Source: Mesaphorura yosii
Taxonomy: Eukaryota > Arthropoda > Collembola > Poduromorpha > Tullbergiidae
NCBI GenBank assembly: GCA_009869945.1
Contig: WIXG01000044.1
Coordinates: 248,001-312,000 of the forward strand
Reading direction: 5' to 3'
Length of the DNA: 64,000 bases
In this document: positions 25,466-38,886 of the stretch, piece after piece
How positions within the stretch are numbered: position 1 is the first letter of the stretch
Layout: each line of letters begins with the position of its first letter
The notes under the pieces: generated by a model
Databases searched by the model: none
Told to the model about the DNA's origin: nothing
The model's input: the letters and a program-made list of their open reading frames with translations, nothing else
Position numbers and translations under genes: made by a program

Positions 25466-28400
25466 TAAAAGTCGGCGACGATAGAAGAATGTTGAATACC
25501 ATCCATATGCAATCTAGAGTCAAGTTAGTTATGAGTGATTATGTCTCAGGCTTATGTCAGTGACGAGTGGTCGTTATTATTAAAATTCTTAACCAACAAT
25601 GAGGAGTAAGCTCGAAATCTCTGCAAACGAATCTCTAATCTTTACTTAAATAATAATTATAATTAGATTGTACTGATAAAATAATTAAAAGTATGCAATG
25701 CCCCCGTGCCCGTGTTTAAGTCCTAATGCATGATGAGTACATGATAGAAATTGTAGTTATAAATTCAGTCCATGTCACAAATCGGTTAATCGTGTCAGAT
25801 GTGAGTGAAAATGTCTACCAGTGAAATATGCGCGCAACAATAATACATGCAATACGAATGCGATAATTAAACTTCTACTTAATTTTCTCACATTTATATA
25901 AAGAAAGTCTAAATCATGATACATGAGTACTATGAACAATCAATAAAAAGACGTGAATTTGTTTGTTATGAAAATTAAACCAGCAAGCGTATCAACACCA
26001 TCAAGGCATCAACGCTGCGCTGAGTGGTGCGTGGCCATACGACTGACGATGACAATCGCACCGCACCGTCTCACATTAAAGTTCATTATACTCTTCATTT
26101 GTTATATAAACTGCTAATGAGGATTAAATATTTATGAGACGATTAAGCGTTATGTGTTTCGCAGTATGGCACAGACGCGACCCGCGAGTCCAGACACCGA
26201 CGCTGCAGGTTTGTTTTGTCTGGCGTGTCCGTGGCGTGGCATGGAGTGGCATGAATGTGCATGCGTGTCCGTATTTGCAAATCATTACAAACGTCCGCCC
26301 AGCAATCTCGAGTCTGTCGACTCGGCTCGGATTCAACTGAGTCACGACCGCCATCACTGCTGCCGATTCCATGCATTCTGCATTGCGCTGCATGCAACGA
26401 TGCCCGTACGATCATTTAGTTGAAGTACAGTTAGAGCAGCGCAGCAATGCAAATCGTAACGAGAATCGGCGTCTTTGACTACGACTGAAATAGGTAACTG
26501 TGAATTCGTCAGTCAGTGAGTGCCGAGTGCACACGGCTTCGTTTGCCAGACGAGACCAGAAATGCGATGAAAGAGAGATGAACTCTGTTATTTAATTCAT
26601 TGCGATGCAGTAGTAATCTACGTGCTTCATGCTGCTGTTGCCGGTATTGCGTGATACGAGCTAGAGACGAGCGACGTGCGTGTATCATTCATTCATTCAT
26701 TCATAAAAAGTTTGAACTCTAACTACGCTACGCCGAGACTTGTGGCTCGATGAATACAACTTTTTGTTTAAACTCTAAACCACAACAAGAAGGAATGGGC
26801 CGCCGAAGTGCATATTTTAAACCTGGTCTCATTCTCATTGCGTTGTGAGCTGAGCTGGCTAAGGCTGAGGCTGGATCTGACTGTACTTTGTACCTCACCA
26901 CGAATAAATTGTTTGCATAAAATATTTTGTTGTGTCTGGCCTGCTTGTGCCATGCCAAATCGTAGGCTCAGGCTCAGATTCGCATTCGTATTCGTATTGG
27001 CAGTATATTAAATATTATTCAGATCCAAGTTTATCAGCGTAGCGTAGCATGGAAAACCGATACGGAATACGAAGCAGTTGCATTGAATGCGGTGCAGATA
27101 GAGAAAGAATGAACAAAGAGTACTCGTACCATCCTGAAACCAGTGCCAATTCATTCATACCTGTCTGATCTCTGGTCTGGCTGAGATACACTGTATTTTC
27201 ATTGCATTGCACTCGTCGCGTCGGTCAAGTCAACGTCAACAGAAACAGAATGGTTTATGGGACTACGCGACTGCGATTGCGATTTTATTCATAAAGAGGA
27301 TGATGATCTCTGGCTACGACTACGCGAAATGCTAAAACACAACCGAGCAACTGCTTCACTGTTTCTACTTTTGCCTGTCTGGCAGTAGTATTTATTAGTA
27401 GACGATCATGCCATACTATGCATTTCGTGTTACGTATAATCGTCGTAGACAAGACAAACAAAAGGGGTGAATAGTGAATTGAAGCAAGCAATGAAATGAA
27501 GAGCTGAGTTGAGTTTGGAAGATGCGGTCGCATCGCGATGAGATGCGACTAAAGCGTGCGTGTTAAAGCCAAGCCAGGGATGAAAGTGGCGGGTCCAGCC
27601 GTGGGCTAAATTGTTAATTGTCTACGACATCGACTTTATAGCAACGTGAAGTTTTGTGAATCATTCCGTTTCAGGTGCAGTTGCAATTTTTTGTATTGGA
27701 AGTGCCAAAAATGGCATGAGTTCCAATTTTGAGCTTTCGCGGCTTTCACGGGCATTCTGGCGAAGCCACTGAAGCCTGGCCGATTCTTTCCCTGAGATAA
27801 TGCCCATCTCTGGCTATAAGAGTATACCAGCGTAAAAAGCGTAATGGCACGGCCAGTGGAGGCTGGATGCCAGTATTACAACTTTTTTCATGGAAGGTGG
27901 AGTTAAATAACTACGTAGCTTTGTTGCGCATCGGTAGTGTTAAGTACTAAGCTAAGCATGCATTATGTTTAGTAGTATTCGTATATTTTGGAGAAGGCGT
28001 CATACTCGCTTTTCGCGTACGTATTCATTCAACACTGTATTATGTATATATGTGTACGATGCACTCACTGACTGCATGCTTGGCTCGCTGGTATAAAACC
28101 TGAATCCTGAATACTGAATACAACTTTTACTACGTCGCGTCGTCGGCCCACAATGTACGCGATTTTACTACAACAACTTTTCAAGAGTGAAAACAACCGA
28201 GCGACCGAGGATCCCAAGCCAGACAAGATGCGATGCGATGAGTTTCATGGGCCTTTGCCTTGTCTGCCTTGCCTTGTCTGAGCGTACGTAACCCTTGCAC
28301 GATCGTATTTTGTTGTACCGTACCAGCACTCAGGCTCAGAGTAAAAAGTGTTTTTTCGAAGCATTTTTAGCATTTCATTCAATATTACAGAAAATGGCCG

Positions 28401-31400
28401 CTCTCTCCGCCGCATACGCGTACGTATAATATTTGAATTCGAAGCCATACCAAAGCCAAAGCCAGACAGCTACGCTGCGACCGAGCTTTTGGCTTTAGCG
28501 TAGCTTGTTCCTTCGCTTCAGTTTCAGCCTCGGCTTGGCTTCATAAAATAAAAACTGAAACCCTTTCCCACAACACGAAATACGAATACGTCGAATTCAT
28601 ATGCTCGTATTGTACAATTGTAAAAGCCAGGCAGAACCAGCGTTAGCGTACGCGTACGTAGTCAGTCAATCAATGTACGTATACAAAAAATCAAATAAAA
28701 ATAGTAAACTAAAAAATTATATATTTCAGGATCACGGTCTGTGAATTTTGTAGAAATTTTATTATCAAATTCGTATTTTGTAGTATAAAATTTTACTCTG
28801 CCCGTGTTGGTGACAAGCTGCTAGCAACACGAGACGCATTTGACAGTATGCAGTCTACTTGTGGCACTTGAACTCTACAACATAATTATACGGCTGCGGC
28901 TAGGCTACTTTTACTATCGGCAATTTTATACGTGCGGTATATCAACCGTCTGTCGACAGCAGCGGCGACGACGTTTCTCTACCCGCAGGATCTCGTCATT
29001 GGTAAATTCTTACTCACTTATCTCGTTTCGTTTGCTATGCAGCGCGGAATTAATGCAAATTACGCCGAGCAGGAAGGATTTGCCCGTCCTGGGAGAAAGT
29101 AACCATGCATTTACCACGAAGGGCTTTCTAAATTGAAAGTTGTGGTCTAAAACACCTGCATTTTGATGGCAAAAGCAAACCCGAGCGGTGGGCCATGTCT
29201 AATGAATGCCATTTTCTTTCTTCTTCGCAGAACAGGTGAAAGCAAACGCAATTCAGGTAGCATCTTGGTCTTCGTCGAGTCGGGAACTTGTTAGTCTTTG
29301 ACGTTTGGTCTGGCGAAGCTCTTCTCAGGATCGACCCTCTGACAGCAGCTAACTAGTTGTTTATCGGCAACTCTTGATGACTGAAGAAATCTTGTGATAT
29401 TTTTACCTTTTAAACAACAAAGCGAAGAAAGCATTAGACTCGTCTACCGTGGGCTTGAAAATACAGAAGACTTCAAGATCAAGAATAAGAATTACTTTTT
29501 ACGGTATACCAAACACACGACAAGCACACGTGCTGGGTGGTATAAAGAATTAAGAGAAAAGCTGCGAGAAAGTCGTCCAGTTCAGTCAATTGTCAATTGT
29601 GCCCGAATATCTCGTTAAGTAAGAAGAACCGAAGATCGTGGGCGATCTTCAGCCTTCAGCTACAGAGAGAAGCAGCGGAGGAAGAAATAAGCAAAACATC
29701 TCACGGAAATTCAACCTGACCCGACACAGACACAATCAATCCAAAGAAGTAAGTTCAGATGTCATTGTCGTGTACTAACATGCGATGCGATGCGCGAGTG
29801 CGGTGCGTGAGTTTGTTGGTAAACAAAAATTGATAAGCAAGCCGTCAAACCGCAGAAATTGCAATGAATACAGCAAGGGCACGGTCACGCAATGCAGAAA
29901 TACACCGGAAGAAGGATACGAACCGAAATTTTCGATTACTACATGCAAAAGTGAGGCCAATGTTCCAAAATCTTAAAACGTCCGCAGCATTCGCAAAAGT
30001 CGGCCATGTTTGTCAACTTTTAATGCTATTTAGCATGAGTGTTCGCGAATACACAAGTAACGAGTATATTTTTCGCTCAATTTATGTCCGGCCAGTATAC
30101 CAAGTATTATTTGGCCAATAATCAGCCGCGAATTATTTACCATGATTCTCTCCACCTTATTTTCACGCCAATTCTGTTGTGCAGGTTCGAGAAGGGTAGT
30201 TTTTAGATATGCGTGTGGGTGAATCCTTTTTGACCATGCAGAAGGACACGGAATTCGTGTGATCAAAATCAAAGCATTTGAGGCACCCTGTGATTAGTGA
30301 TTATGATTAATAAAAGTAGAAATATACTGCCCAGACTAAGCGGGCCGGGCGGGGTAGGGCCAGGCGAGAGAACAGAGGTTGCCAATTTTAAAAAACGAAC
30401 TATGAATCAGTACTACTCTTTTTCCACTTGTGGTATTGATAAGCATTTGATAAGAATTCACAATTTACAGAAGCGGCGTTCCCTGAGCAAGAACTCTGCG
30501 TACCATCAAGCCAAAGTTGCTAAACAACTTGATGCTAAATTGCAATGCGAAATTAAGCAATCGGAGCTAGAGATTGCGAACTGCGAATTTTACATTAAGC
30601 AAGCTTAAGAATAGATTTCACTTAATTTATACCCTCTTCAGTTGAAGTTCTATACCAGGCAAAGTATCAGCAAGCTGCTATGAATGCACTTGACTTCAAG
30701 AATGGCAGCCGAGCTAACTGCACGTTTCTTGACCTCAGAGAAATTCTTGTGTTTCATTTGCTATCATTAATTCATAATTGACACGAGCACGTGACATTTT
30801 AACTGTGAGATCTGTAAAACTCCGCATACTCCGGTTTTGAGAAAGGCGACAGGAAAGAAGCATCTGAAGCATGAGAGAATTCAACATGGAGGCCATTAGT
30901 TTGAAAAGTAAGTAAGCCTAAGCTAAAGTTTACTTTCGCAAGCATTTTCTAATATTTGCCAAAGCTCACGCGTTATTAATCAATATGGAAAGTCGATCGG
31001 AGTTGAAATTAGTTTGACTTGGCACAATTATTAGAATCGATTTCTTTTCCGATAGAAATTCATTTCTTGCATGGGTGAACCACGAGACTTGATCCAGATT
31101 CATTTAATTACATATCAACTAACACCTCAAAATATCTCAAATTCGGACACGGGCAGAATCTGCAAATCGCAAAATATGCAAATATGGTCGCAAAAGCTTG
31201 TCAGTCCACTAAATCTTTGTCAACCTGCAGAATTGCAAACACTTTCCCACAAACTGCGATGTGCTCAGAATTTTTGAATTAAAGTCCGCCTGCTTGGGTT
31301 GTCTTCGTCTCGCTATTGGACTCAGCTCGTGCCATACCTTCCTCACGGTCGCGGTCCATGCAAGCATATGCAAGCGGTAGTCGTCTCAAGTCGCACGTCA

Positions 31401-33715
31401 CAAATACCTTTTTCGCATTCGCACATTTTTGCATCTGCAAAAAGTGTAAACGTGTTCAGCGCTCAATGATGAGCCTGTCTACCAGCTAGGTAGTTGATAC
31501 GTATTCGGCAGTCAGTGTCGCTGTCCTCTGTCTGTCTACTGCCGTATGGCACGATAGCATGGCACAGACGGTCGATCTTAATTTTGTGTCCCTCGCAGTT
31601 AAGCAAGTTAACTATAACTCTTAGCCATAAAATCTCTGCCACCGGCCATGCTATTCTTCGTAATGAATTATGGCAAGGTTCCGCATTGCAATTTGACAAA
31701 ATTACTCCTGCTCCTGTTCAGGCGCCGATTTATCTGCTTTTGGCACGTCTTTTGTGCGGGTGAAATTACTCGAGAAAGAGTGACTGGGAAACGCGACGAT
31801 GCATGCTAGAACTTTTATGACGCGTATCTGATCTCGAAATTACTACGCACATGCACCATGCGCACGTTCTCATATTCGCAGCTCGGCACAGCAACACGCG
31901 GACACGACTCGGAGTGCAACCGCATAGGAAGTACGTTTAGTTCTCTGGACTTGGAATTGATATTCCGGAATTGATTTCCCAGTTAACTCACGTCATTAGT
32001 GGCAAGTTCTTTATAAATTGTCCTCGTGCACTACTATGTACTCCAAACACGGTAGTCTGTGTTTTTGATACGTAAGGTAGACGTGGGAAAGCGAAAGCAG
32101 GACTTGGAACCTAATTTATGAGTTGGTTAAGTGAATTGCATCGACCAGTGTGAGCGCGCGTCTGTCTGACGGACGACAGTGACGGCAACTGAAGCGGTGG
32201 CGGTGTGTCAGCATTTTTGTAACCAGTTGAATTCCTAAAGTTTAACAATGGCTTGGGACATAGCTGATACAGCAAGGCGATTGTCAGGAGCTGGATCCAC
32301 GCCTTTGTCATTGGGATATCGGTAAAGACGTTTTAGTTAATTCATTATTAGGCATAGATAGGCTGGTGGCTAAGTTGCCTTTGTCTCGTCGAGACGACCA
32401 CACACTGACTGAAGGCACTTTTGGCATGGCCTGTTCTTGCCCTATTCATGGACCCACTTCATACTTCATGGTAGCATTATCTTTCTGTCTCCTTTATTTC
32501 CTCCGTCGTGTCTGTCTCTGGTCTGGCGAACTCTTCTCTGTAGACTAAATACCAAGAAAGATCAACCCTCTTTGCTCATTTTCTTCCCTTCTGAGTCAGT
32601 TGGTTACTGCAATTTGCGAATCTCAAGCTCGACATAGTCAATAGTCGGCCTGCAGATTTTCGCAAATGAATCTGCATCTTCCTAATGCCCTGTACATAGG
32701 ATATGTGCGCAATACCTAAATCATTACTCTGTTCTGGTCCTTTCTCGTACTGTTGCGGAATAGCTGTGCTTGCGAAATGGTAAAAGATTCAAAGAGACAA
32801 GTGCAAAATTAGGCCTACGCTCACGCATCAGTTTCCTCTAAGTGAATACCTCTCAGGAATTCACCACCAAGAATTTAGACCTTGCTCAATTACTTCATTA
32901 ACCCTGCCAGTATAGTAAGCAGAAAGGAATGTACAACCTGCATTTTTGTCAAGTGTGAAACTCAGCTCAAACTCGAAATTTTTACTACCTGTTTTTTAAA
33001 GTTATGCGTACGGTACTCGTTGTGTAAGTATTTCTAGGCTATCAGTGCCGCGTCGCCGACATTGCGTCCGAGATTGGAGACCACCAAAACAATAAATTCC
33101 ATTCACAAAAATGAACTGCGAGTTTGCACGCGTGAGACGACAGAAAGTGGTCAAAGATAAAGTTCGCACATGCAAGCCAAAGCGAAGTATGCGGGCTTGC
33201 ATTTTTATTTACCGGAATGGGCTCCGTACATAATATTTGCAATGGAATAACATAACTGATAAGCGACGAAGTCACGCATATTTGATTTGTTTACTATTCA
33301 CAACCTGTGCAGTGCATTTGTGCGATGAGGACTTACCAAAGACTGCTAGGAACTCAAATCCATTCACATAATTTTCATCAGCTCGGAGTAACAAGCTTAA
33401 TTATAGATTGATACGCATTTTAAGTGGTGTTATCGACTGGCGCCGTGCTATGTGCCATAATACACAAGGTTTAGTGCCGAAGTTATGTTAATCAGATATC
33501 AGAAATGTGGATCGTGGTTTCTACGTTGAATTTAATTGATCTCCAGTTGCCAGTTACCGACGCGGACTGAAAAATCATGCAATGGTCGTGCCTGTGCTGT
33601 GTTCGTTAGATTCCTCGCGCTGAGCTTTCAGGAACAGGAACTGAACTTGAAATAACCAACCTGTGCTTGTTCTGTTATCAGTAGCAAGACTCTCCACATC
33701 ACTAGTGGTGGCGTC
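25466..33715. other. Large spacer between Plod and Imp, no convincing gene
   Basis: About 8.2 kb. A poly(A) signal at 25942-25947 may end Plod. The rest holds only short ORFs in simple sequence. A strong donor (GAA|GTAAGT at 29748) with a TATAAA at 29541 and a TTCAGTC at 29581 may mark an untranslated first exon of Imp. Zinc-finger-like scraps at 30.4-30.9 kb are described among the findings. Confidence 0.4.
26685..26704. repeat. (TCAT)5 microsatellite
   Basis: Five perfect copies of the tetranucleotide TCAT. Confidence 0.9.
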
Positions 33716-36381
33716 ATGTCTGACAGAAGCCGAAGTCATAGTCGTGGAAGGAGCACCGGCGGCGGCGGAACTGGCCAGCCCGGTGGTTACCCGCCAGGAA
33801 GAGCGACTGAATTCCCACTTAGGTAAGACTCTGACTACTTTCTGAAATCTGAACACTTGCCTTGAGTTGAAGATTAAATTCTAACGAATTGACTTCGGAA
33901 AGAGTCGTTCTCTTTTATTCTGACCAACCCTCTGAATGTAATAGTCAACCATGTTTGTTGATATTGATATTTTTGGTATACTTCACGTGAATGATTTTAT
34001 ACCAATTCAAGTCAAACCATTCATTCATAACGTTTTCGTATACAGTTTAGCTTCTAATCAACCATGAATGAGTGCATTTCATTGCATTTGCATCTCCAAT
34101 CAGTTACAATGCAATTTAATTGATATTGTAATCTTTATCCACAGAATCCTGGTCTCTTCAGAAATGGTTGGTGCCATTATAGGCAGAGGCGGAGCCACAA
34201 TACGCGGAATAACACAAGCGACCCGAGCTAGAGTTGATGTTCACAGGAAGGTAACCGCGCCGCATATCACGAAGTGGATGACCTGCTATACAATTCCCTT
34301 CTAATATTTTATTTATTCTTTGTTTGTAATTTACTCATCGAATCTAGGAAAATGTTGGAAGTGTTGAGAAAGTAATATCAAATAGCAACTTTTTAGAAAT
34401 GAGAAACGTGAATATGAGAAAGTAATATTGATATGCTTATCAACTTAGATGATTACTATTTATGGAAATCCTGAAAATTGTTCCTCAGCCTGTAAAAAGA
34501 TTCTTGAGGTCATGACTCAAGAAGCGACCAACACTAACAAGGGGTAATTACTCATGAATTCAATATGATTCGTAACCGTAATCAGCAGAAATATATATAT
34601 TGTGTGTTTATTTGCAGAGAAATAAGTTTAAAGATTTTAGCTCACAATAGCTTAATTGGTCGAATTATCGGAAAAGGTGAGTAAGCTTAACTTTGTTTAT
34701 TGCATCAAAAGCTGTAACGAAAACGTATAAAAATTACGTATGAAATGACAGTAATAAGATAACCTTTCTTCAGGTGGGGCCACAATTAAGAAAATCATGC
34801 AAGACACTGATACGAAGATAAACGTATCAAGGTTTGTGCCATGCAGTTTGCTAACACCGAAGAATTGTTAATTTGCTAAATAACCGATGCTGAATTTTTG
34901 TTTTCAGTGTGAGCGAAGTTAGTGGCTTAAATATTGAGAGAGTGATTAGTATCAGAGGCAGCGTAGACGGGATGGCAGGAGCTGAAGCGCTTATCTCTTC
35001 AAAACTCAGAACTTCTTATGAAAATGATCTTCAGGTATTTATCAGTACCTTTTGTCTTCTATGTTAATGCATGTTCTCATGAATTAGAATTGTAATGGCA
35101 TATGTATTCAAGCAGGCGTTAGCCCCCGGGGTTGGTGGTATGTTCCCCGGTCTCCATCCAATGGCAAGTAAGTGTACCAAGCAATGATGCTTTTTTTTTA
35201 GATTTATTTAATTTGAACCTGGTTTACCATTTTAATTATTAAGATTATTACTTGGTTTTGGTTATAACCTACTTGCTTGTGAATGCTTGTGAATGTAAAT
35301 CGTACTGTTCCACACCTTATTACTCTTATTTTATGCAGTGATGAGTACGATGGCACCCGTAAGTAGACAACCAGTTCCCAACTACGGAGCACCTGTTCCT
35401 CCAGCGGTCACTCCACCTTACCAACTTCCACCTCCGGCAGGGCAGCATCAGGTAACAACCCGAGCCATTCAGTATTAATGATTTAGTAATCATTAGAACG
35501 GCGTTTAGCAGAAATATAAAATGGTCTGTGTTCTCTCTCTTGTCAGGAAACTGTTCAAATGTACATCCCCAACAACTCGGTAGGAGCCGTAATTGGAACA
35601 AAGGGCTCGTATATTCGAAGCATTATCAGATTCTCAGGAGCCTCTGTTAAAATTGCTACCGTCTCTGCTGATAAAAACGAGCAGCCGAGCGAAAGACAAG
35701 TATCTATAGTAGGAACTGCAGAAGCTCAATGGAAGGTAACGCCAAGTCGAATGAAGTAAAGAGAAGAAGCAAAACTTCATGATTTAACTGGGAATTTTTG
35801 TGAATAGGCGCAATGCATGATATTTGAGAAGATTCGGGAAGAAGGCTTTGGTGCGCCTAATGAAGAACCGAGACTTGCTATTGAACTTTCCGTGCCATCA
35901 GGTACAGTCAGAATTTCTAATTGGTGGTAATTAAAGTCTGAAAAGAATGTAGTGTCAATGTGACGTTGTCGATTGTTCACCAGGTCAAGTAGGTCGCATA
36001 ATCGGGAAGGGCGGTGCAAATGTACGAGAATTACAGCGGCTCACTGGAGCTGTAATCAGTAAGTTGTGCAAGACAAAGAAAACAAATCTAAGAAAGTTAC
36101 GTCTTTCTAAATTGTTGCGCCAATTTTTTTATAGAATTTCCATCCGCGGTCTCAGAAAACAATAGTGGCAACACTAACTCAACTCCTGTGTCTGAAAACA
36201 CAAGCGTCCACATTCAAGGCTCCTTCTATGCCGTTCAGGTGAGTGTCTCGCTCGTGTGTTAGCGAACGCCTACGCGAGAGCTTGTGATGGAGTTCTAGCA
36301 GTTCTAATTGGCTAATTTACGTTACCATTGCAGTCAGCTCAGCGCAGGATTCGAGCCATGCTTTCACCAAGAAGCCAATGA
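33716..36381 (+). CDS. Imp: Imp / IGF2 mRNA-binding protein, four KH domains
   Basis: Fourteen coding exons: 33716-33822, 34145-34250, 34348-34371, 34449-34543, 34618-34676, 34774-34831, 34908-35034, 35116-35167, 35339-35451, 35547-35735, 35808-35901, 35984-36058, 36135-36238, 36334-36381; 416 residues. Four KH domains with the loop motifs GRGG (49-52), GKGG (129-132), GTKG (264-267) and GKGG (349-352). The sequence around RILVSSEMVGAIIGRGG and RARVDVHRK matches insect Imp. As in Drosophila, no RRM precedes KH1; instead there is a short Arg/Ser/Gly-rich leader. The protein binds, localises and stabilises mRNAs in cytoplasmic granules. The third coding exon is only 24 bp. Confidence 0.97.
33823..34144 (+). 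other. Imp: Imp intron 1
   Basis: 322-bp intron between the leader exon and KH1. Nothing else is seen in it. Confidence 0.6.
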
Positions 36382-37797
36382 GAAATCTAAAAACCAATTT
36401 TTACTTGTACAAATGCATTTTGGAAGTAAACACAGTTTATTATATTCTATTTGCGGACAAGCATTTTTGCATACCAATTTGTATTGCGTGTGTGGGTTAA
36501 ATGTAGAATAAAATGGTATAAAAGAGTTTTGTTTAAAAGAATCTCTTGTCTTGCCTTTTTATTGTCGTTATTGCTCATCAATAAATTGAAATCAGATAGC
36601 ATTACAAGCAAATAAGTAGCGAGGATGAATGCAGTTTAGTTCAAAATGGAAGAGCTTACCGCCAGAAGCCACCAACGTCCACTCCAGAGCAGAGCAAGCC
36701 GCCTGCGATTCGAGAATAGATTTAAGCGTTTCCAAGAAAATTGAAGTCCTATCGTATGAATCTTGGTCGAGTACGAGGTTCGTCCGCTCCAGCATTGGAG
36801 TGGGGAATGACTGGCAAACTTGTAGCGGCAGTGGCGGTGAGACTTTTCTGAAAATGGGTAAACAAGTGTCCACGAGTCTACGGTCGCGTCTTTTGTGCTG
36901 CTGGTGCAAATTCCGCCAAATAGTCATACTCGTACGTAACGTTCATGTATCTTCAGTCCTGAATCCCTCCAATCTGATTCTTTGTACGAATCACCAATCA
37001 CGAATCTTAAGTATACATGAGTGAATGGTATAATCTAAGCATCTCTGACAAAGATCTCCGGTCTCGCAGTCTCAAGCTCAAGCCATTTTATAACATTTCG
37101 CATGTACAACTTGCAACTCACGTATGCTTTGGGTTTTGTTGAGCGGGACCCGCAAGCCAAGCCGAGCCAAGCAAGTGAGATATGGCGAAATTATGTATGG
37201 AAGCCCGGCCTGTATTTTGCACTTGTCTCTTGCCTTACCATTGTATACTTTGTGATTTGCGAATTTCACAGGCACAGACCAAAGCAATGAAAGCCAGGCA
37301 AGCACGAGGAACGGGAATGAGACTCGACACGCGAGGCATGAGCGATGATGATTGTGTAACACTGAAGACTGCACCGCACAAGACTGGAACTCGAACTTGA
37401 GAAGAAACCGGTTCATTACAAATTCGAGCCCGTGAATTTTATCAGGCGATATTACTCTTACTTAATTAGTGACGGCGGAGGTTTACTGGACATGGGCGGC
37501 CGCGTGACAGAATTGAAGATTTTCTTCTTTAGACTACTTTAACTTTCACTGCCGCAGCTTTCACTGGAAATATCTCGGTAGCCGATACAGTACTCGTTAG
37601 TTAGAGGTAACAAAAGTTATACATTCTACACAATTAAAGGAATGATCTAATTTTCAATTGTTGGGCTTTTTCAGGTCAGCTACTTCCGACCTCAGATTTT
37701 TAATTGTTATCTGTACCTGCTGAGCCTTGCTGGCGCTGGCAATCAGCTCTAGTCATTCGAAGTTCAAAGGCGTAACTCAACACGCAAGATTCTTAAG
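36382..37797. other. Imp 3' flank and upstream region of piggyBac-CRD gene
   Basis: AATAAA at 36507-36512 is a plausible Imp poly(A) signal. No gene is seen in 36.6-37.4 kb. A possible 5' UTR intron of the next gene runs from GAG|GTAACA (~37617) to TTTTTCAG (~37676). Confidence 0.4.
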
Positions 37798-38886
37798 ATG
37801 ATGTCACAAACGAAAAGGGCTCGCACACACTACGACATTCAAGCAACGATTGCAGCGCTACCGAGTCATGTCTACATCGTCCAAGATCAGGAAGAAAATG
37901 GACGGGCGAGAAAGAAGCATCATGGAGGCAGAACGCTATTATCATATGCGCAGCCACCGCAGGATTTAAATGACGAAGACAATGACCGTCCAATCGATTA
38001 CTCTAACCACAACAGCAGCGCCTCGTCATCGGACACGGAGTGCAACATTGTCGAAGTAAGTCCTGATCAGTTGCTGTACGATGCTGTGCATGGATCGCCA
38101 GGTCAGAATTCCGACCTCGACGAGAATGAGCTTTCTACTGTGGAGAACTCTCTTCACAATTCAAGCGACGGGAATCATGAAACTGTGGCGCTGAACAAAA
38201 ATCAAATCGTAACGCTCGCAACAACCTTATGTCACAAAATTCGCAAGCTTGCAAAATATGAACTAGTCACTCAGAACAGCAACGGAAACGGCAGTGGCAG
38301 CTCTTCGAACAACGGAATGGACGATATGAATATTCCAATACCGACCCCAATTCTTGATCTCAATGCGCTGGACGCATACACGGCTTTTCAACTGTCAAAG
38401 AATTATATTATGCAGCAGCCTGAATTTGAGGCTGTGCCTGAAATTGGATCGGCAATCACGACCTTGGAGAATGTGCACCACTACGAAATCCAGAGCAAGT
38501 ACGGCCATGGGATGCAAAGCAACGAGGCAAGGAACGCCTTTGTGGGCAACCAAAATTTGGATGCGAGTGTTACGAGTGTGGTACTGGGACACAATCCTGC
38601 TGTAGCTCCGGGTTGTGTAAACTTCTCGAAGGATGGTCATGGCCAGGGGCACGAGCTGCAGAGTCAGCACCAGCTTCGTCGACTAACGGAAAGGCACTTT
38701 CCTGCGTTAATTCCACCCACGTCAGCTAACCCTAAACCTAGGAAAAGATGCTATGTGTGCTTGCACAGTACGAAGCGCAACAAGGCGCCAAAACGCACGG
38801 ATACTTATTACATGTGCGTGGAGTGCAACAAGCCGCTCTGCGCTGTTCCCTGCTTTCACGAGTATCATACTCAACTTAGTTTCTGA
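37798..38886 (+). CDS. Intronless protein with piggyBac-type C-terminal cysteine-rich domain
   Basis: A single ORF of 362 codons starting at tandem ATGs, with an in-frame TAG at about 37750 upstream, so the start is secure. Residues ~299-362 begin RHFPALIPPT and carry CYVC, YYMCVEC, LCAVPCF and YH. This is the zinc-binding domain that ends piggyBac transposases and binds their terminal repeats. The other 300 residues are acidic, Ser/Asn-rich and show none of the usual transposase core: I find no DDD-type motif or GTxR-like signature. It may be a domesticated DNA-binding fragment fused to new sequence, or an internally deleted transposon. The ORF is intact, which favours use by the host. I do not recognise a named gene. 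Confidence 0.7.
   Translation: MMSQTKRARTHYDIQATIAALPSHVYIVQDQEENGRARKKHHGGRTLLSYAQPPQDLNDEDNDRPIDYSNHNSSASSSDTECNIVEVSPDQLLYDAVHGSPGQNSDLDENELSTVENSLHNSSDGNHETVALNKNQIVTLATTLCHKIRKLAKYELVTQNSNGNGSGSSSNNGMDDMNIPIPTPILDLNALDAYTAFQLSKNYIMQQPEFEAVPEIGSAITTLENVHHYEIQSKYGHGMQSNEARNAFVGNQNLDASVTSVVLGHNPAVAPGCVNFSKDGHGQGHELQSQHQLRRLTERHFPALIPPTSANPKPRKRCYVCLHSTKRNKAPKRTDTYYMCVECNKPLCAVPCFHEYHTQLSF

Noticed and set aside
29312..32575. Partial similarity between 29312-29345 and 32518-32575 (GGTCTGGCGAA and ACCCTCT blocks) considered as duplicated first exons
   Set aside because: The matching blocks are short, interrupted and in pyrimidine-rich sequence; I cannot distinguish them from chance.
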